Shown in pieces: positions 9,214 to 17,071 of a stretch of DNA of 64,000 nt. Source of the DNA: Alphaproteobacteria bacterium (GTDB lineage Bacteria > Pseudomonadota > Alphaproteobacteria > Reyranellales > Reyranellaceae). The notes beneath the pieces were generated by a model. It did no database searches, had not been told where the DNA came from, and saw only the letters and a list, made by a program, of their open reading frames with translations. The stretch's first letter is position 1, and every line of letters starts with the position of its first letter. The position numbers were made by a program, and so were the translations under genes. The stretch covers positions 992,001 through 1,056,000 of the forward strand of contig JAHBYP010000001.1 in assembly GCA_019635875.1 (NCBI GenBank), written 5' to 3'.

Positions 9214-10728
9214 CTAGGGAGTTAGATTCAGCGTCTCCCAAAGATTGTCTATCCGTCTGATTGTGGACTCCTCCATCGCGATCTTGGTGCCCCATTCGCG
9301 GTTGGTCTCGCCCGGCCATTTGTTGGTGGCGTCGAGGCCGATCTTCGACCCGAGCCCCGACACCGGGCTGGCGAAATCGAGATAGTCGATCGGCGTACTC
9401 TCGACCGTGGTGATGTCGCGTGCCGGATCCATGCGGGTGCTGATCGCCCACATCACGTCCTTCCAGTCGCGCGCGTCGATGTCGTCGTCCACGACGATCA
9501 CCCACTTGGTATACATGAACTGCCGGAGATAGCTCCAGGTGCCCATCATCACGCGCTTGGCGTGGCCGGCGTAGGCCTTCTTCATCGAGACGACGGCGAT
9601 GCGATAGGAGCAGCCCTCGGGCGGCAGCCAGAAATCGACGATCTCCGGGAATTGCTGGCGCAGCAGCGGGATGAAGACCTCGTTGAGCGCCTCGCCCAGC
9701 ACCGAGGGCTCGTCGGGCGGCCGGCCGGTGAAGGTCGAGAGATAGATCGGGTCGCGCCGCATGGTCATGGCGCTGATGGTGAAGACCGGGAACTGCTCGA
9801 CGCTGTTGTAGTAGCCGGTGTGGTCGCCGTAGGGCCCCTCGTCGCGATAGTCGTCGAGGCTGACATGGCCCTCGATCACGATCTCCGCTTCCGACGGCAC
9901 CTTCAGCGGCACGGTCTTGCAGTTGACCAGGTCGACCTTGCGCCCGCGCAGCAGGCCGGCGAACTGGTACTCCGACAGCGTGTCGGGCACCGGCGTCACG
10001 GCGGCGAGGATGGTGCCGGGGTCGGCGCCGATCACCACCGCCGCCGGCAGGGGCTCGCGCTTGCCCGCCTTCTGCCAGCGCTGATGGTGCTGCGCGCCGC
10101 CGCGATGCTTGAGCCAGCGCATCAGAGTCTGGTTACGGTTCAGCACTTGCATGCGATAGATGCCGAGGTTGAAGCTGTCCTGGCGGTCGCCCTTCGGGTT
10201 CGGGCCCTGCGTCACCACCAGCGGCCAGGTGATCAAGGGCGCCGGCTCGCCCGGCCAGCAGGTCTGCACCGGCAGGCGTGAGAGGTCGATGTCGTCGCCC
10301 TTGAGCACGATGTCCTGGCACGGCGCGCTGCCGCCCAGGATGCCTTCACCGATGGTGCGCGGCTTCATCGCCATCACGGTGCGCAGGAGCGGCAGCATGT
10401 CGAGCGCCTCGCGCCAGCCGCCCGGCGGCTCGGGCTGGCGCAGGAAGGCCAAGGTCTCGCCGACCTCGCGCAATTGGTGCGGCTCGCGATCCATGCCCCA
10501 GGCGACGCGCTCGACCGTGCCGAAGAGGTTGACGAGGACCGGCATGTCGTAGCGCGAGCCGTCGTCGCGCACGGCGTTCTCGAACAGCACCGCCGGGCCC
10601 TTGCGCGCCAGCAGGCGGCGATGGATCTCGGTCATCTCCAGCTTCGGCGACACCGGCGCCTTGACGCGCACCAGCCGGCCCTCGCGCTCGAGGCGGGCGA
10701 TGAAGTCGCGAAGCGAGGCGTAGGGCAT
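9214..10728 (-). CDS. ubiD: UbiD family prenyl-FMN-dependent decarboxylase
   Basis: 504 residues, the usual UbiD length. It decarboxylates 3-polyprenyl-4-hydroxybenzoate in ubiquinone synthesis using prenylated FMN supplied by UbiX. It starts [22 protein letters not shown], and conserved blocks include [22 protein letters not shown] and a late [21 protein letters not shown]. The frame extends upstream to 10797, but ATG 10728 matches the family start. A TATAAC box about 40 bases upstream on the minus strand may be its -10 element. ubiA lies 7 kb away, in keeping with a ubiquinone role. Confidence 0.92.
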   Translation of the reverse strand: MPYASLRDFIARLEREGRLVRVKAPVSPKLEMTEIHRRLLARKGPAVLFENAVRDDGSRYDMPVLVNLFGTVERVAWGMDREPHQLREVGETLAFLRQPEPPGGWREALDMLPLLRTVMAMKPRTIGEGILGGSAPCQDIVLKGDDIDLSRLPVQTCWPGEPAPLITWPLVVTQGPNPKGDRQDSFNLGIYRMQVLNRNQTLMRWLKHRGGAQHHQRWQKAGKREPLPAAVVIGADPGTILAAVTPVPDTLSEYQFAGLLRGRKVDLVNCKTVPLKVPSEAEIVIEGHVSLDDYRDEGPYGDHTGYYNSVEQFPVFTISAMTMRRDPIYLSTFTGRPPDEPSVLGEALNEVFIPLLRQQFPEIVDFWLPPEGCSYRIAVVSMKKAYAGHAKRVMMGTWSYLRQFMYTKWVIVVDDDIDARDWKDVMWAISTRMDPARDITTVESTPIDYLDFASPVSGLGSKIGLDATNKWPGETNREWGTKIAMEESTIRRIDNLWETLNLTP

Positions 10729-10873
10729 GGTCGGGTCCGGCCGCTGTGTCGGGCTCGTTATAGCCGAGTGGTTTGCCGAGGGCTCAGGGAACCTCACACC
10801 GCCCCGGCGGTTCTAACCCATCGGCGAGGCGGGTTCTCCGCCGTCGCCCCGACCCGGCCACGGACGGAATCCC

Positions 10874-11185
10874 ATGTCGAGCGAGGACCTGCACGCGCCG
10901 CGCGAGCGGCTGAGCCCCAAGACCCTGGCGATGCACCAGGCGATCGTGTCGCTGATGGAGGAGCTCGAGGCCGCCGACTGGTATCGCCAACGCGCCGACG
11001 ACTGCGACGATGCGGCGCTGAAGGCCATTCTGCTGCACAACATGCGCGAGGAGATCGAGCACGCGGCCATGGCGCTGGAGTGGCTGCGCCGCAACGACGC
11101 CGACTTCGACAGGCAGCTCAGGACCTACCTGTTTTCCGAGGGCGACATCACCCGGATCGAAGAGAAGGACGAGAAGAGGGGGTAA
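10874..11185 (+). CDS. encapsulated-ferritin-like protein (EncFtn), no encapsulin gene beside it
   Basis: 103 residues, two long helices. The iron-site residues of the EncFtn family are present in order: Glu29, Glu30 and Glu32 in MEELEAADWY, Trp36-Tyr37, then Glu60 and His63 in REEIEHAAM, followed by EWLRRNDADF and LRTYLFSEGDI. EncFtn oxidises ferrous iron and normally feeds an encapsulin shell through a C-terminal LGIGxL-type targeting peptide. Here the protein ends in EEKDEKRG, no targeting peptide exists in any frame, and the next genes are not encapsulin. A GC-rich hairpin at about 10831-10857 precedes the gene. Confidence 0.85.
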   Translation: MSSEDLHAPRERLSPKTLAMHQAIVSLMEELEAADWYRQRADDCDDAALKAILLHNMREEIEHAAMALEWLRRNDADFDRQLRTYLFSEGDITRIEEKDEKRG

Positions 11186-11229
11186 TCACGGTGGTATAGT
11201 GCCCCGGCGCCACGTCACGGGGATTGTCT

Positions 11230-11970
11230 ATGCCGGTCCTGCTCGGCCTCATGTACGCGCTGAACATCGCCTGCATCGTCCATTCGATCCGCTCCGGACG
11301 GGCCAACTACTGGATCTACATCCTCGTGCTGGTGCCGGGCGTCGGCTCGCTCTGCTACCTCTTCATGGAGCTCCTGCCCTCGGCCCGCGGCACGCGCACG
11401 GGACGGACGGTGGAAGTCGGCCTGCGCCGTGCCATGGATCCCGATCGGGCGCTGCGCGAGCGCCAACTCGAATGGGATCGCACCGGGACGGCCAAGGCCG
11501 GCATGGAGCTGGCCGAGGAACAGGCGGCGCGCGGCAACCACGCGGCGGCGCGTCTGCTCTACGCGCAGATCATGACCGGGATGTACGAGTTCGATCCGGC
11601 GATGCTGATCGGTCGCGCCCGGGCGGAGTTCGCGGCCGGCGACTTCGCCGCGGCGCGCCGCTCGCTCGAGCTGGTGCAGCAGCACAATCCCGGCCATGTA
11701 TCGCGCACGGGCCATCTGCTGTACGCCCGCGCGCTCGAGGCGCTGGGCGAGATCGGCAAGGCGACCGAGGAATACGAGGCGCTGGTGCCGATCTACCCGG
11801 GCCCCGAGGCCAAGGCGCGTTTCGCGTTGATGCTGGAGGCCAACGGCCAGGCGAGCCGTGCGCGGACGCTGTTCGCCGAGCTGGTGCGCACGCAGGACCA
11901 GTGGCGGCAGAGCCTGCTGCCGGAGGACCGCGAGTGGTTCGACCTGGCGCGGCGCAAGGTGGGCCAGTAG
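11230..11970 (+). CDS. TPR-like membrane protein
   Basis: 246 residues. Two N-terminal hydrophobic segments (about 3-15 and 24-45) resemble the PLDc_N-type membrane hairpin. From about residue 85 the protein is helical with TPR-like repeats (AARLLYAQIMTGMYEFDPAM, GHLLYARALEALGEIGKATEEYEAL). It is probably a membrane-anchored scaffold of unknown partner. The TTG at 11224 is also in frame; ATG 11230 was chosen because GGGG lies at the right distance. It starts 44 bases after the EncFtn gene, so the two may be co-transcribed. Confidence 0.7.
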   Translation: MPVLLGLMYALNIACIVHSIRSGRANYWIYILVLVPGVGSLCYLFMELLPSARGTRTGRTVEVGLRRAMDPDRALRERQLEWDRTGTAKAGMELAEEQAARGNHAAARLLYAQIMTGMYEFDPAMLIGRARAEFAAGDFAAARRSLELVQQHNPGHVSRTGHLLYARALEALGEIGKATEEYEALVPIYPGPEAKARFALMLEANGQASRARTLFAELVRTQDQWRQSLLPEDREWFDLARRKVGQ

Positions 11971-12038
11971 CTGTCATCCCGAGCGCAGCGAGGAATCCAT
12001 GGCCGGCCTGGATCACTCGCTGCGCTCGGGATGACAGC
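11970..12038. repeat. dispersed hairpin repeat, copy 1
   Basis: Perfect 22-base inverted arms (GCTGTCATCCCGAGCGCAGC plus GA, and its complement at 12017-12038) enclose about 25 bases. The left arm begins inside the stop codon of the TPR gene. Related copies lie at 13221-13291 and 15526-15556. The ATCCCGAGCGCAGCGAGG core is a common intergenic hairpin motif in bacterial genomes. Confidence 0.85.
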
Positions 12039-12073
12039 GAGGCTATGTTGCGGTTCCGGACTAGGACGAGGGC

Positions 12074-12478
12074 ATGAAACGCTACTGGGTCGTCGGCGGC
12101 GAGTACGTCGATACGAGCTTCACCACGCTGGCGCCGGGCAAGCGCGAGGAGCGGCTCGGTCCCTTCGACAGCTACAACGAGGCGCTGAAGGCATGGTCGG
12201 GCCGCGCCTGGTCGACCGTCGACAGCGCCCAGACGCGCTACGTGCTGCTGACCGAGGATGTCGGCACCCAGGCCGAGACGCTCTACTGGGTGGTCGGCGG
12301 CGAGTTCGCCGACACGTCCTTCAGCAAGCCCGCGGCGGGCAAGCGGCTAGAGCGCATCGGCCCGTTCCGGACGCGGCAGGAGGCGCACAAGGTGTGGCAG
12401 GGCAAGGCCTGGTCGACCGTCGACGACGCGCTCTGCCAGTACCGCATCGAGATCGAGACGCACGTCGAGGACGATTGA
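12074..12478 (+). CDS. tandem DUF4170 protein
   Basis: 134 residues made of two copies of one domain. Copy 1 (about 4-58) has YWVVGGEYVDTSF, GKREERLGPF and AWSTVDSAQTRYVL. Copy 2 (about 71-125) has YWVVGGEFADTSF, GKRLERIGPF and AWSTVDDALCQYRI. DUF4170 proteins in alphaproteobacteria are usually single-domain and of unknown function. The stop overlaps the TTG start of the next gene, which suggests translational coupling. Confidence 0.8.
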   Translation: MKRYWVVGGEYVDTSFTTLAPGKREERLGPFDSYNEALKAWSGRAWSTVDSAQTRYVLLTEDVGTQAETLYWVVGGEFADTSFSKPAAGKRLERIGPFRTRQEAHKVWQGKAWSTVDDALCQYRIEIETHVEDD

Positions 12479-13200
12479 AAGCCCCGGCCGAGTTCGAGGA
12501 CCTGCTAACGCGCGAGGGACGGCGCGTGCTGGCCGGCACGCATGCGCTTGTCGGTGCGCTCGCCGATCCGCGAACGCGCTTCCTGTCGATCGACGGACTG
12601 ATCGATCGCAGCAAGGCAGCGCGACTGCGCACGCTCCTGGACCGGACGCTGACGCCTGCGCTGCAGCGCATCGACCGGCCGATCCCGCCCGACACGATCT
12701 GGAGGATGCGCGAGGACTACGCCGAGATGCTGCCGAAGGCGACGCGCGCCTCGACCGTGTATTTCGATCGGGATGACGAGCCCGGCGTGCGCGTCGCGCG
12801 GCGCATCGGCCTGGACGCGCTGCTGCGCTCCGGCAGTTTCCGCGCCTTTGCCCAGGCTCTGGCCGGCCGCGCGCTGGCGACGAAATTCGGCCGGCAGGTG
12901 CTGTGCTACGGCCCCGGCGACTATGCCGGTCCGCACAACGATCATCACCCCGGCAACGCCCGGGCACGATCGGGCTACATCGACCTGCATCTGTCGCTGT
13001 CGAGTCCGGCGGTCGCGCATCAATGGCTGGTCCACGCCAGATCGGGGCATCTCAGCGAGATCGTGCCGGTGCACGGCGCGGCCACGCTGACGGCCTATCG
13101 CCTGCCGTTCTGGCACTACACCACGCCGCTGGTCGCGAAGCCGGGCCAGGGTGCGAAGGCGCGCCGCTGGGTGCTGCTCGGCACGTTCCTGTTCAGGTGA
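12475..13200 (+). CDS. putative 2-oxoglutarate/Fe(II)-dependent oxygenase-like protein
   Basis: 241 residues if it starts at TTG 12475, inside TTGA overlapping the DUF4170 stop, with GAGG eight bases upstream; no ATG gives a sensible start. The C-terminal half looks like a double-stranded beta-helix: LCYGPGDYAGPHNDHHPG carries an H-x-D iron motif, YRLPFWHYTTPL the second His, and ARRWVLLGTFLF a final strand with an Arg placed for 2-oxoglutarate. The substrate is unknown. The helical N-terminal half matches nothing recognised. Confidence 0.55.
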   Translation: MKAPAEFEDLLTREGRRVLAGTHALVGALADPRTRFLSIDGLIDRSKAARLRTLLDRTLTPALQRIDRPIPPDTIWRMREDYAEMLPKATRASTVYFDRDDEPGVRVARRIGLDALLRSGSFRAFAQALAGRALATKFGRQVLCYGPGDYAGPHNDHHPGNARARSGYIDLHLSLSSPAVAHQWLVHARSGHLSEIVPVHGAATLTAYRLPFWHYTTPLVAKPGQGAKARRWVLLGTFLFR

Positions 13201-13220
13201 TCCAGGGATGATCGCTTTAA

Positions 13221-13291
13221 CCTGCAATCCCGAGCGCAGCGAGGGGTCCAGGGAAGCTGCCTGAATTCCTCGCTGCGCTCGGGATGACAGG
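13221..13291. repeat. dispersed hairpin repeat, copy 2
   Basis: The left arm 13221-13244 and the right arm 13268-13291 (CCTCGCTGCGCTCGGGATGA, then CAGG) pair over 24 bases with two mismatches. It is the same family as 11970-12038 and sits between converging genes, where it could also terminate transcription. Confidence 0.85.
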
Positions 13292-13317
13292 GCGGTGCCG
13301 AATTCGGGCTCGTCGCT

Positions 13318-14064
13318 CTAGTCGTACTCGTTGATGATCGTCTGGAGCTGCTTCGTGTCGACCGAGCGGCGCGTGTCGAAGGTCTGGCCCTTGCTGTCCC
13401 TGCCGATCGCGATCAGCGCAATATCGGCCCGGCCCATGCTGTCGATATCGAGGATCGCCTGGCGCGCCGCCTCGATGATGCGCACCGTGGCGTCGTCAGT
13501 CTCGCAATCCCCTGGCGGCATGTCCTCGAACACCTGGTCCTCGAGCCATGCCGCCAGCGTGCGTACGCGCGGCGCGTCGCGGCGCCATTCGGTCATCTCG
13601 AGCACGTCGTAGTCGCTCAGATGAGCAACGGCACGCTCGAGCTGGGGAATATCGACCTCGCGCCGGAAGTCGCGCGAGCCGGCGGCGTCGACGACGAGTG
13701 CGGGCAGATCGACCACGCCACGCCCCTGCGCGAGAATCACCGGCATGACGGCGCGCGCGGCGTCGGCGATGCGTCGTGCCGGCCCGGGCGCTTCGACAGC
13801 GACGCCGATCTCCTCCGACGCCTCCGCTTCCAGCCAGTCGGCGAAGTGCTGGAGGGGTTCCTCCACGCCTTCCGCCTTGAGCATGTCGCCGGCGCTCAGA
13901 TCGTAGGTCGTGTCGGGCTGCGCCGCCGCCGCCGTCCGCGCGGCGGACGACGACAGAGCCTGCCGCGGCGCGTCGATGACGATGCCGCGGCGCCGGTTCA
14001 GCAATGAGAACACCGCAACCGCCGACACGACCACGACGCCGGCGATGAGCCAGACCTCCATCAT
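13318..14064 (-). CDS. membrane-anchored protein with two degenerate Hsp70 lobe-IIB-like repeats
   Basis: 248 residues. An N-terminal membrane anchor (about 5-22) is followed by a short linker and two copies of a roughly 75-residue domain. Copy 1 (70-145): FADWLEAEASEEIGVAV, IADAARAVMP, VVDLPALVVDAAG. Copy 2 (168-246): AAWLEDQVFED, IIEAARQAI, ADIALIAIGRD. The pattern follows the domain in the overlapping upstream gene, which resembles DnaK subdomain IIB. The ATPase residues of Hsp70 are absent. The start overlaps the upstream stop by 4 bases (ATGA). Function unknown. Confidence 0.6.
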   Translation of the reverse strand: MMEVWLIAGVVVVSAVAVFSLLNRRRGIVIDAPRQALSSSAARTAAAAQPDTTYDLSAGDMLKAEGVEEPLQHFADWLEAEASEEIGVAVEAPGPARRIADAARAVMPVILAQGRGVVDLPALVVDAAGSRDFRREVDIPQLERAVAHLSDYDVLEMTEWRRDAPRVRTLAAWLEDQVFEDMPPGDCETDDATVRIIEAARQAILDIDSMGRADIALIAIGRDSKGQTFDTRRSVDTKQLQTIINEYD

Positions 14065-14516
14065 GCCCTCCAGTGGCGCGCGGCCTCGACGAGCGTGGCG
14101 CCGTCAACGGTGAGGTCGATATGCCGGGGCCCCTCACGGTCGGCGGCGATGTAGGGCAGGGTGATGCGGGCGCGACCCTGTTCCTGCAGCTCCGGCCAGG
14201 CCTTGCCGGCGGCCTCGGCGATGCGCGTGACGGCCATGCGGTCGGCGGCGAGATCGATGCCGGTGTCCTTCGTGGCGCGTCGGATCAGCCATTCCGCGAG
14301 CGCGCCAATCTGCGCGTTGCGCGTGGTGTCGGCGGCGTAGCGGCCGGCGCTCACGCCCTCAGGCGCCATGTCCCAGCGCTTCTCGCCGCCGGGCGGCGCA
14401 GGTGCCTTGGGCGGCGCCGCCGCCACAACCTCGTTCCTGGGCCGGCGCAGGGCACGCAAAGCCATGGCGGCGGCGACGACAACGACAGCGGCGAGGATGA
14501 GCCAGATCAGTCCCAT
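14061..14516 (-). CDS. membrane-anchored protein carrying one Hsp70 (DnaK) lobe-IIB-like domain
   Basis: 151 residues. One membrane segment (2-20), an Ala/Pro linker, then at about 70-146 a stretch that follows DnaK around its residues 230-310. It has KDTGIDL (83-89; DnaK KDQGIDL), R-x2-EAA-x-KA (98-106), LPYIAAD (120-126; DnaK LPYITAD) and GPRH (129-132; DnaK GPKH). Only this lobe of the nucleotide-binding domain is present, with no phosphate-binding loops and no substrate-binding domain. In DnaK this lobe contacts the exchange factor GrpE. It lies in an apparent operon creA - this gene - 13318..14064. Confidence 0.7.
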   Translation of the reverse strand: MGLIWLILAAVVVVAAAMALRALRRPRNEVVAAAPPKAPAPPGGEKRWDMAPEGVSAGRYAADTTRNAQIGALAEWLIRRATKDTGIDLAADRMAVTRIAEAAGKAWPELQEQGRARITLPYIAADREGPRHIDLTVDGATLVEAARHWRA

Positions 14517-14525
14517 CCGCCCAGT

Positions 14526-15005
14526 CTACAACGGGCGGTTCACCGGCACGACACTGATCGAGTTGCGCGGCTGGCCGTCGACCACCTTGTCGGTATAGGT
14601 CAGGTAGACCAGCACGTTGCGCTTGGCGTCGTAGAACCGCACGACCTGGGTGCGCTTGAAGATCAGCGAGGCGCTGGCGCTGAAGACCTCGCGGCCGTTC
14701 TTCAGCTTCTTGACCTTCTCGAGGTCGATGGCACCGACCTGACGGCAGGCGATCGAGGCTTCGCCGGGATCCTCGGCAAGGCCCAGCGCCCCCTTTATGC
14801 CGCCGAGCTCGGCGCGCGAGAGGTAGCAGGCGACGCCCGGCACCTCGGGATCGTCGAACACCTCGACCTTGATCCTGTCGTTGGGCCCGACCCATTTGAA
14901 GCGATAGCTGGCGGCGCCGATGTCCTCGGCGGCGACGTCCAGCGCGACCGACCCGAACGCCATTCCGGCGAGGGCGGCAGCGAGGCGGACGAGGCGGCGA
15001 TTCAT
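14526..15005 (-). CDS. creA: CreA family periplasmic protein
   Basis: 159 residues, matching E. coli CreA length. A signal peptide (1-25, cleavage near VAAED) is followed by [22 protein letters not shown], which is typical of CreA, then [14 protein letters not shown] and [12 protein letters not shown]. The role of CreA is unknown despite its name. ATG 15005 with AGGGAG upstream was chosen; the open frame runs on to 15086. Only 9 bases separate it from the next gene, so it probably leads the operon with the two Hsp70-lobe proteins. Confidence 0.9.
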   Translation of the reverse strand: MNRRLVRLAAALAGMAFGSVALDVAAEDIGAASYRFKWVGPNDRIKVEVFDDPEVPGVACYLSRAELGGIKGALGLAEDPGEASIACRQVGAIDLEKVKKLKNGREVFSASASLIFKRTQVVRFYDAKRNVLVYLTYTDKVVDGQPRNSISVVPVNRPL

Positions 15006-15084
15006 GACGGACTCCCTGTGGGCGCGCGGACTGGGCGCTGTCAGGATATGTGCGCGGTGCTCAGTGGCGGCAAGGGAGGCGCGC

Positions 15085-15510
15085 ATGCGCGGGATGGTCG
15101 GGGCGATGCTGGCCGGCTGGCTCTGCCTGGTGGATGGCGCCGTGGCCCAGGAGCCGCGTTTCGACGTCGCCGCCGAGCAATGCCGGCCCTACCGCAAGGG
15201 AGTGATCGACCGGCAATGGCAGGTCAGCGCGCCGCGCTCGCAGCAGCGCATCGGCCAGACGATGACGCTGGGGCTGCGCGACAAGCACGGCGAGGCCGCG
15301 CAGCGGGTCGTCGTGCGTGCCCGTATCGTCGGCGCCGCCACCCGTCTCGACTCGAAGCCGGTCGCCGTCGTCGCCGACAATTTCGCCGACGTCGAGTTTC
15401 CGCGCGATTTCCCGCCGACACAGCCGCTGCCGCCGGGGGCCTACACGGTCTTGTGGCTGCTGGCCGAGACCGGCGGCTTCCTCGCCTGCGACGGCTTCGT
15501 CGTTCGGTAG
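15085..15510 (+). CDS. secreted hypothetical protein
   Basis: 141 residues. A signal peptide ends near AVAQE (about residue 21). The rest is beta-rich with two or three Cys residues, among them [10 protein letters not shown] and [10 protein letters not shown], and may be an Ig-like periplasmic domain. No family was recognised. ATG 15085 has GGGAGGCGCGC upstream; an open frame extends further to 14920 but overlaps the divergent creA start. The gene is followed by a hairpin repeat and a palindromic terminator. Confidence 0.6.
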   Translation: MRGMVGAMLAGWLCLVDGAVAQEPRFDVAAEQCRPYRKGVIDRQWQVSAPRSQQRIGQTMTLGLRDKHGEAAQRVVVRARIVGAATRLDSKPVAVVADNFADVEFPRDFPPTQPLPPGAYTVLWLLAETGGFLACDGFVVR

Positions 15511-15525
15511 AGGAAGATGCTTCCT

Positions 15526-15556
15526 CTGTCATCCCGAGCGCCGCGAGGGATGACAG
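15526..15556. repeat. dispersed hairpin repeat, copy 3 (short form)
   Basis: CTGTCATCC (15526-15534) and GGATGACAG (15548-15556) are perfect arms around GCCGCGA-type core sequence. It is a collapsed version of the longer repeats at 11970 and 13221. Confidence 0.75.
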
Positions 15557-15564
15557 CATTGATC

Positions 15565-15594
15565 CTTTCTGGGACCGCCGGCGGTCCCAGAAAG
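15565..15594. terminator. perfect 30-base palindrome between converging genes
   Basis: CTTTCTGGGACCGCC is followed directly by its exact complement GGCGGTCCCAGAAAG. It lies between the stop of the secreted protein gene (15510) and that of sodC (15606), so it is placed as a bidirectional terminator. The A/T arms are short and no full U-run is present. Confidence 0.6.
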
Positions 15595-15605
15595 ACGGCC
15601 GTGGC

Positions 15606-16127
15606 CTATTCGGTGATGATCCCGCAGACGATCCGGTCTCCGGCGTTGCCGGCGGGATCGCTCTTGTGGTCGTCGGGACCGGCGTGGATCACGATCGCCG
15701 AGCCGTCGGCGTCGAACACGGAGTTCGGCCGGCCTTTGACCAGCGAGATCGCCGTGTTCAGGACATCCACGGTCAGTTCACCATTGGCGGGAATGTGAAG
15801 GTTCGGCATGTCGCCGGCGTGGGCGCCGTCGGCGGCCGCGAGACCATGCTTCTTGCCGCCGGGATTGAAGTGGCCGCCCGCCGAGGTGAAGGGCGGTTCG
15901 CACTTGCCGACGGCATGGATGTGGAAGGCGCGTTCGCCCGGCGGCAGGCCCTTCACCGACAGCCTGATCAGCACGCCGTTGCCGGTCTGCGCGAGATTGA
16001 CGGTGCCGACTTCCTTTCCGGCGGCATCCTTGAGCGTCGCCTTGGCGACCTGCGCCGCAGCGGGGAGCGCGAGACATGCCGGGGCGAGTAGCGCTGCGGT
16101 GGCGAGCGCCAAGCGAACAACTCTCAT
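15606..16127 (-). CDS. sodC: periplasmic Cu/Zn superoxide dismutase
   Basis: 173 residues. A signal peptide (1-25, ALPAAA) precedes a Cu/Zn SOD domain with the copper ligand motif AFHIHAVGKC, the zinc region GGHFNPGGKKHG and the C-terminal GPDDHKSDPAGNAGDRIVCG. It dismutates superoxide in the periplasm. Both disulfide Cys residues are present. AGGGAG lies upstream of ATG 16127. Single gene, followed by the palindrome at 15565-15594. Confidence 0.95.
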   Translation of the reverse strand: MRVVRLALATAALLAPACLALPAAAQVAKATLKDAAGKEVGTVNLAQTGNGVLIRLSVKGLPPGERAFHIHAVGKCEPPFTSAGGHFNPGGKKHGLAAADGAHAGDMPNLHIPANGELTVDVLNTAISLVKGRPNSVFDADGSAIVIHAGPDDHKSDPAGNAGDRIVCGIITE

Positions 16128-16234
16128 GGAATCTCCCTGCGCCAGTGTTGAAGCGGCAATCGCCGCCCACCATTGCCCGAGGCGCCGGCCGGATCAAGCC
16201 GCGCGACGTGGCGACGGCGCAATGACGCGCGCGC

Positions 16235-16975
16235 TCAAACGGGCTTAAGGCCTTCCTTGGGAACTTCGCCGCCGGCCTCTTTCACGGCGGCGCGGTAGTG
16301 CGCCTCGCTGTCGAAGGGCTCGTACTTCGGGTAGTCGCGCGGCGCGCGCTTCGCCGGCTCGCCGGTCGAGGGATCCAGGAACATCGGCTTGCCGTCGCGG
16401 CCGATCACCGGGATGACGCGGCCCCAGCGGCTGAAGACGCGGCGCATCGAGGCCGAGAAATCGACATAAGTGTCGAACTCGAGCTGGTCCTTGGCGAAGA
16501 TCGCCTCGAAGGTCGCCATGAACTCGTCGACGAAGGGCTTCTCGACCAGGCCCATGTTCGAGATCATCCAGCAACGATCCTCGAACACCCAGTAGACGCT
16601 CAGCCCGATGAACTCCTTCTGCCGCGTGAAATAGGGGAAGAACGGGAAGGCGCGGCACGCCAACGTGCGGTTGTGGCGCTCGCAGAAGGCCGCGCCCTTG
16701 CACTCAACGGCGCAGGCGCCGTTGTGCAGGTCGGCGACGATCTGGCGCGTAGCGGCGTCGTAGGGCTTGAAGCGGTGCCACAGATCGGTGCGGGTCTTGA
16801 GGAAGGCGAACTCGCTCTTCTCGACCACTGGCACGGCCATCTGCGTCGAGCAGCAATAGGGCGAGCCGTTGTTGAGCGGCGAGCATTTCTTGCCGCAGTC
16901 GAATCGCGATACCGGCGCCTCGAAGCCCTCGTAGAGCTTGGCGAAATCCTCGGGCTTCAGCTTCGGTGACGGCAT
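16235..16975 (-). CDS. Cys-cluster (YkgJ-like) protein
   Basis: 246 residues. Two Cys groups, FDCGKKCSPLNNGSPYCCS (about 25-43) and GACAVECKGAAFCERHNRTLAC (about 86-107), followed by RAFPFFPYF, resemble proteins with a zinc or iron-sulfur Cys cluster of the YkgJ type. The C-terminal third is charged and lacks a recognised domain. It is probably cytoplasmic, function unknown. ATG 16975 is the family-like start. No operon partner: sodC ends upstream of it and the methyltransferase gene is about 100 bases away. Confidence 0.6.
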   Translation of the reverse strand: MPSPKLKPEDFAKLYEGFEAPVSRFDCGKKCSPLNNGSPYCCSTQMAVPVVEKSEFAFLKTRTDLWHRFKPYDAATRQIVADLHNGACAVECKGAAFCERHNRTLACRAFPFFPYFTRQKEFIGLSVYWVFEDRCWMISNMGLVEKPFVDEFMATFEAIFAKDQLEFDTYVDFSASMRRVFSRWGRVIPVIGRDGKPMFLDPSTGEPAKRAPRDYPKYEPFDSEAHYRAAVKEAGGEVPKEGLKPV

Positions 16976-17071
16976 GCGGCTCTGGATGTGTTGGGCGGAA
17001 CGCGGCTCGCTTGTAGCGCTTCCGATTGTTAAGAACCAGTTACGGATTTATTGCCCATGCGGTGCGAATGG

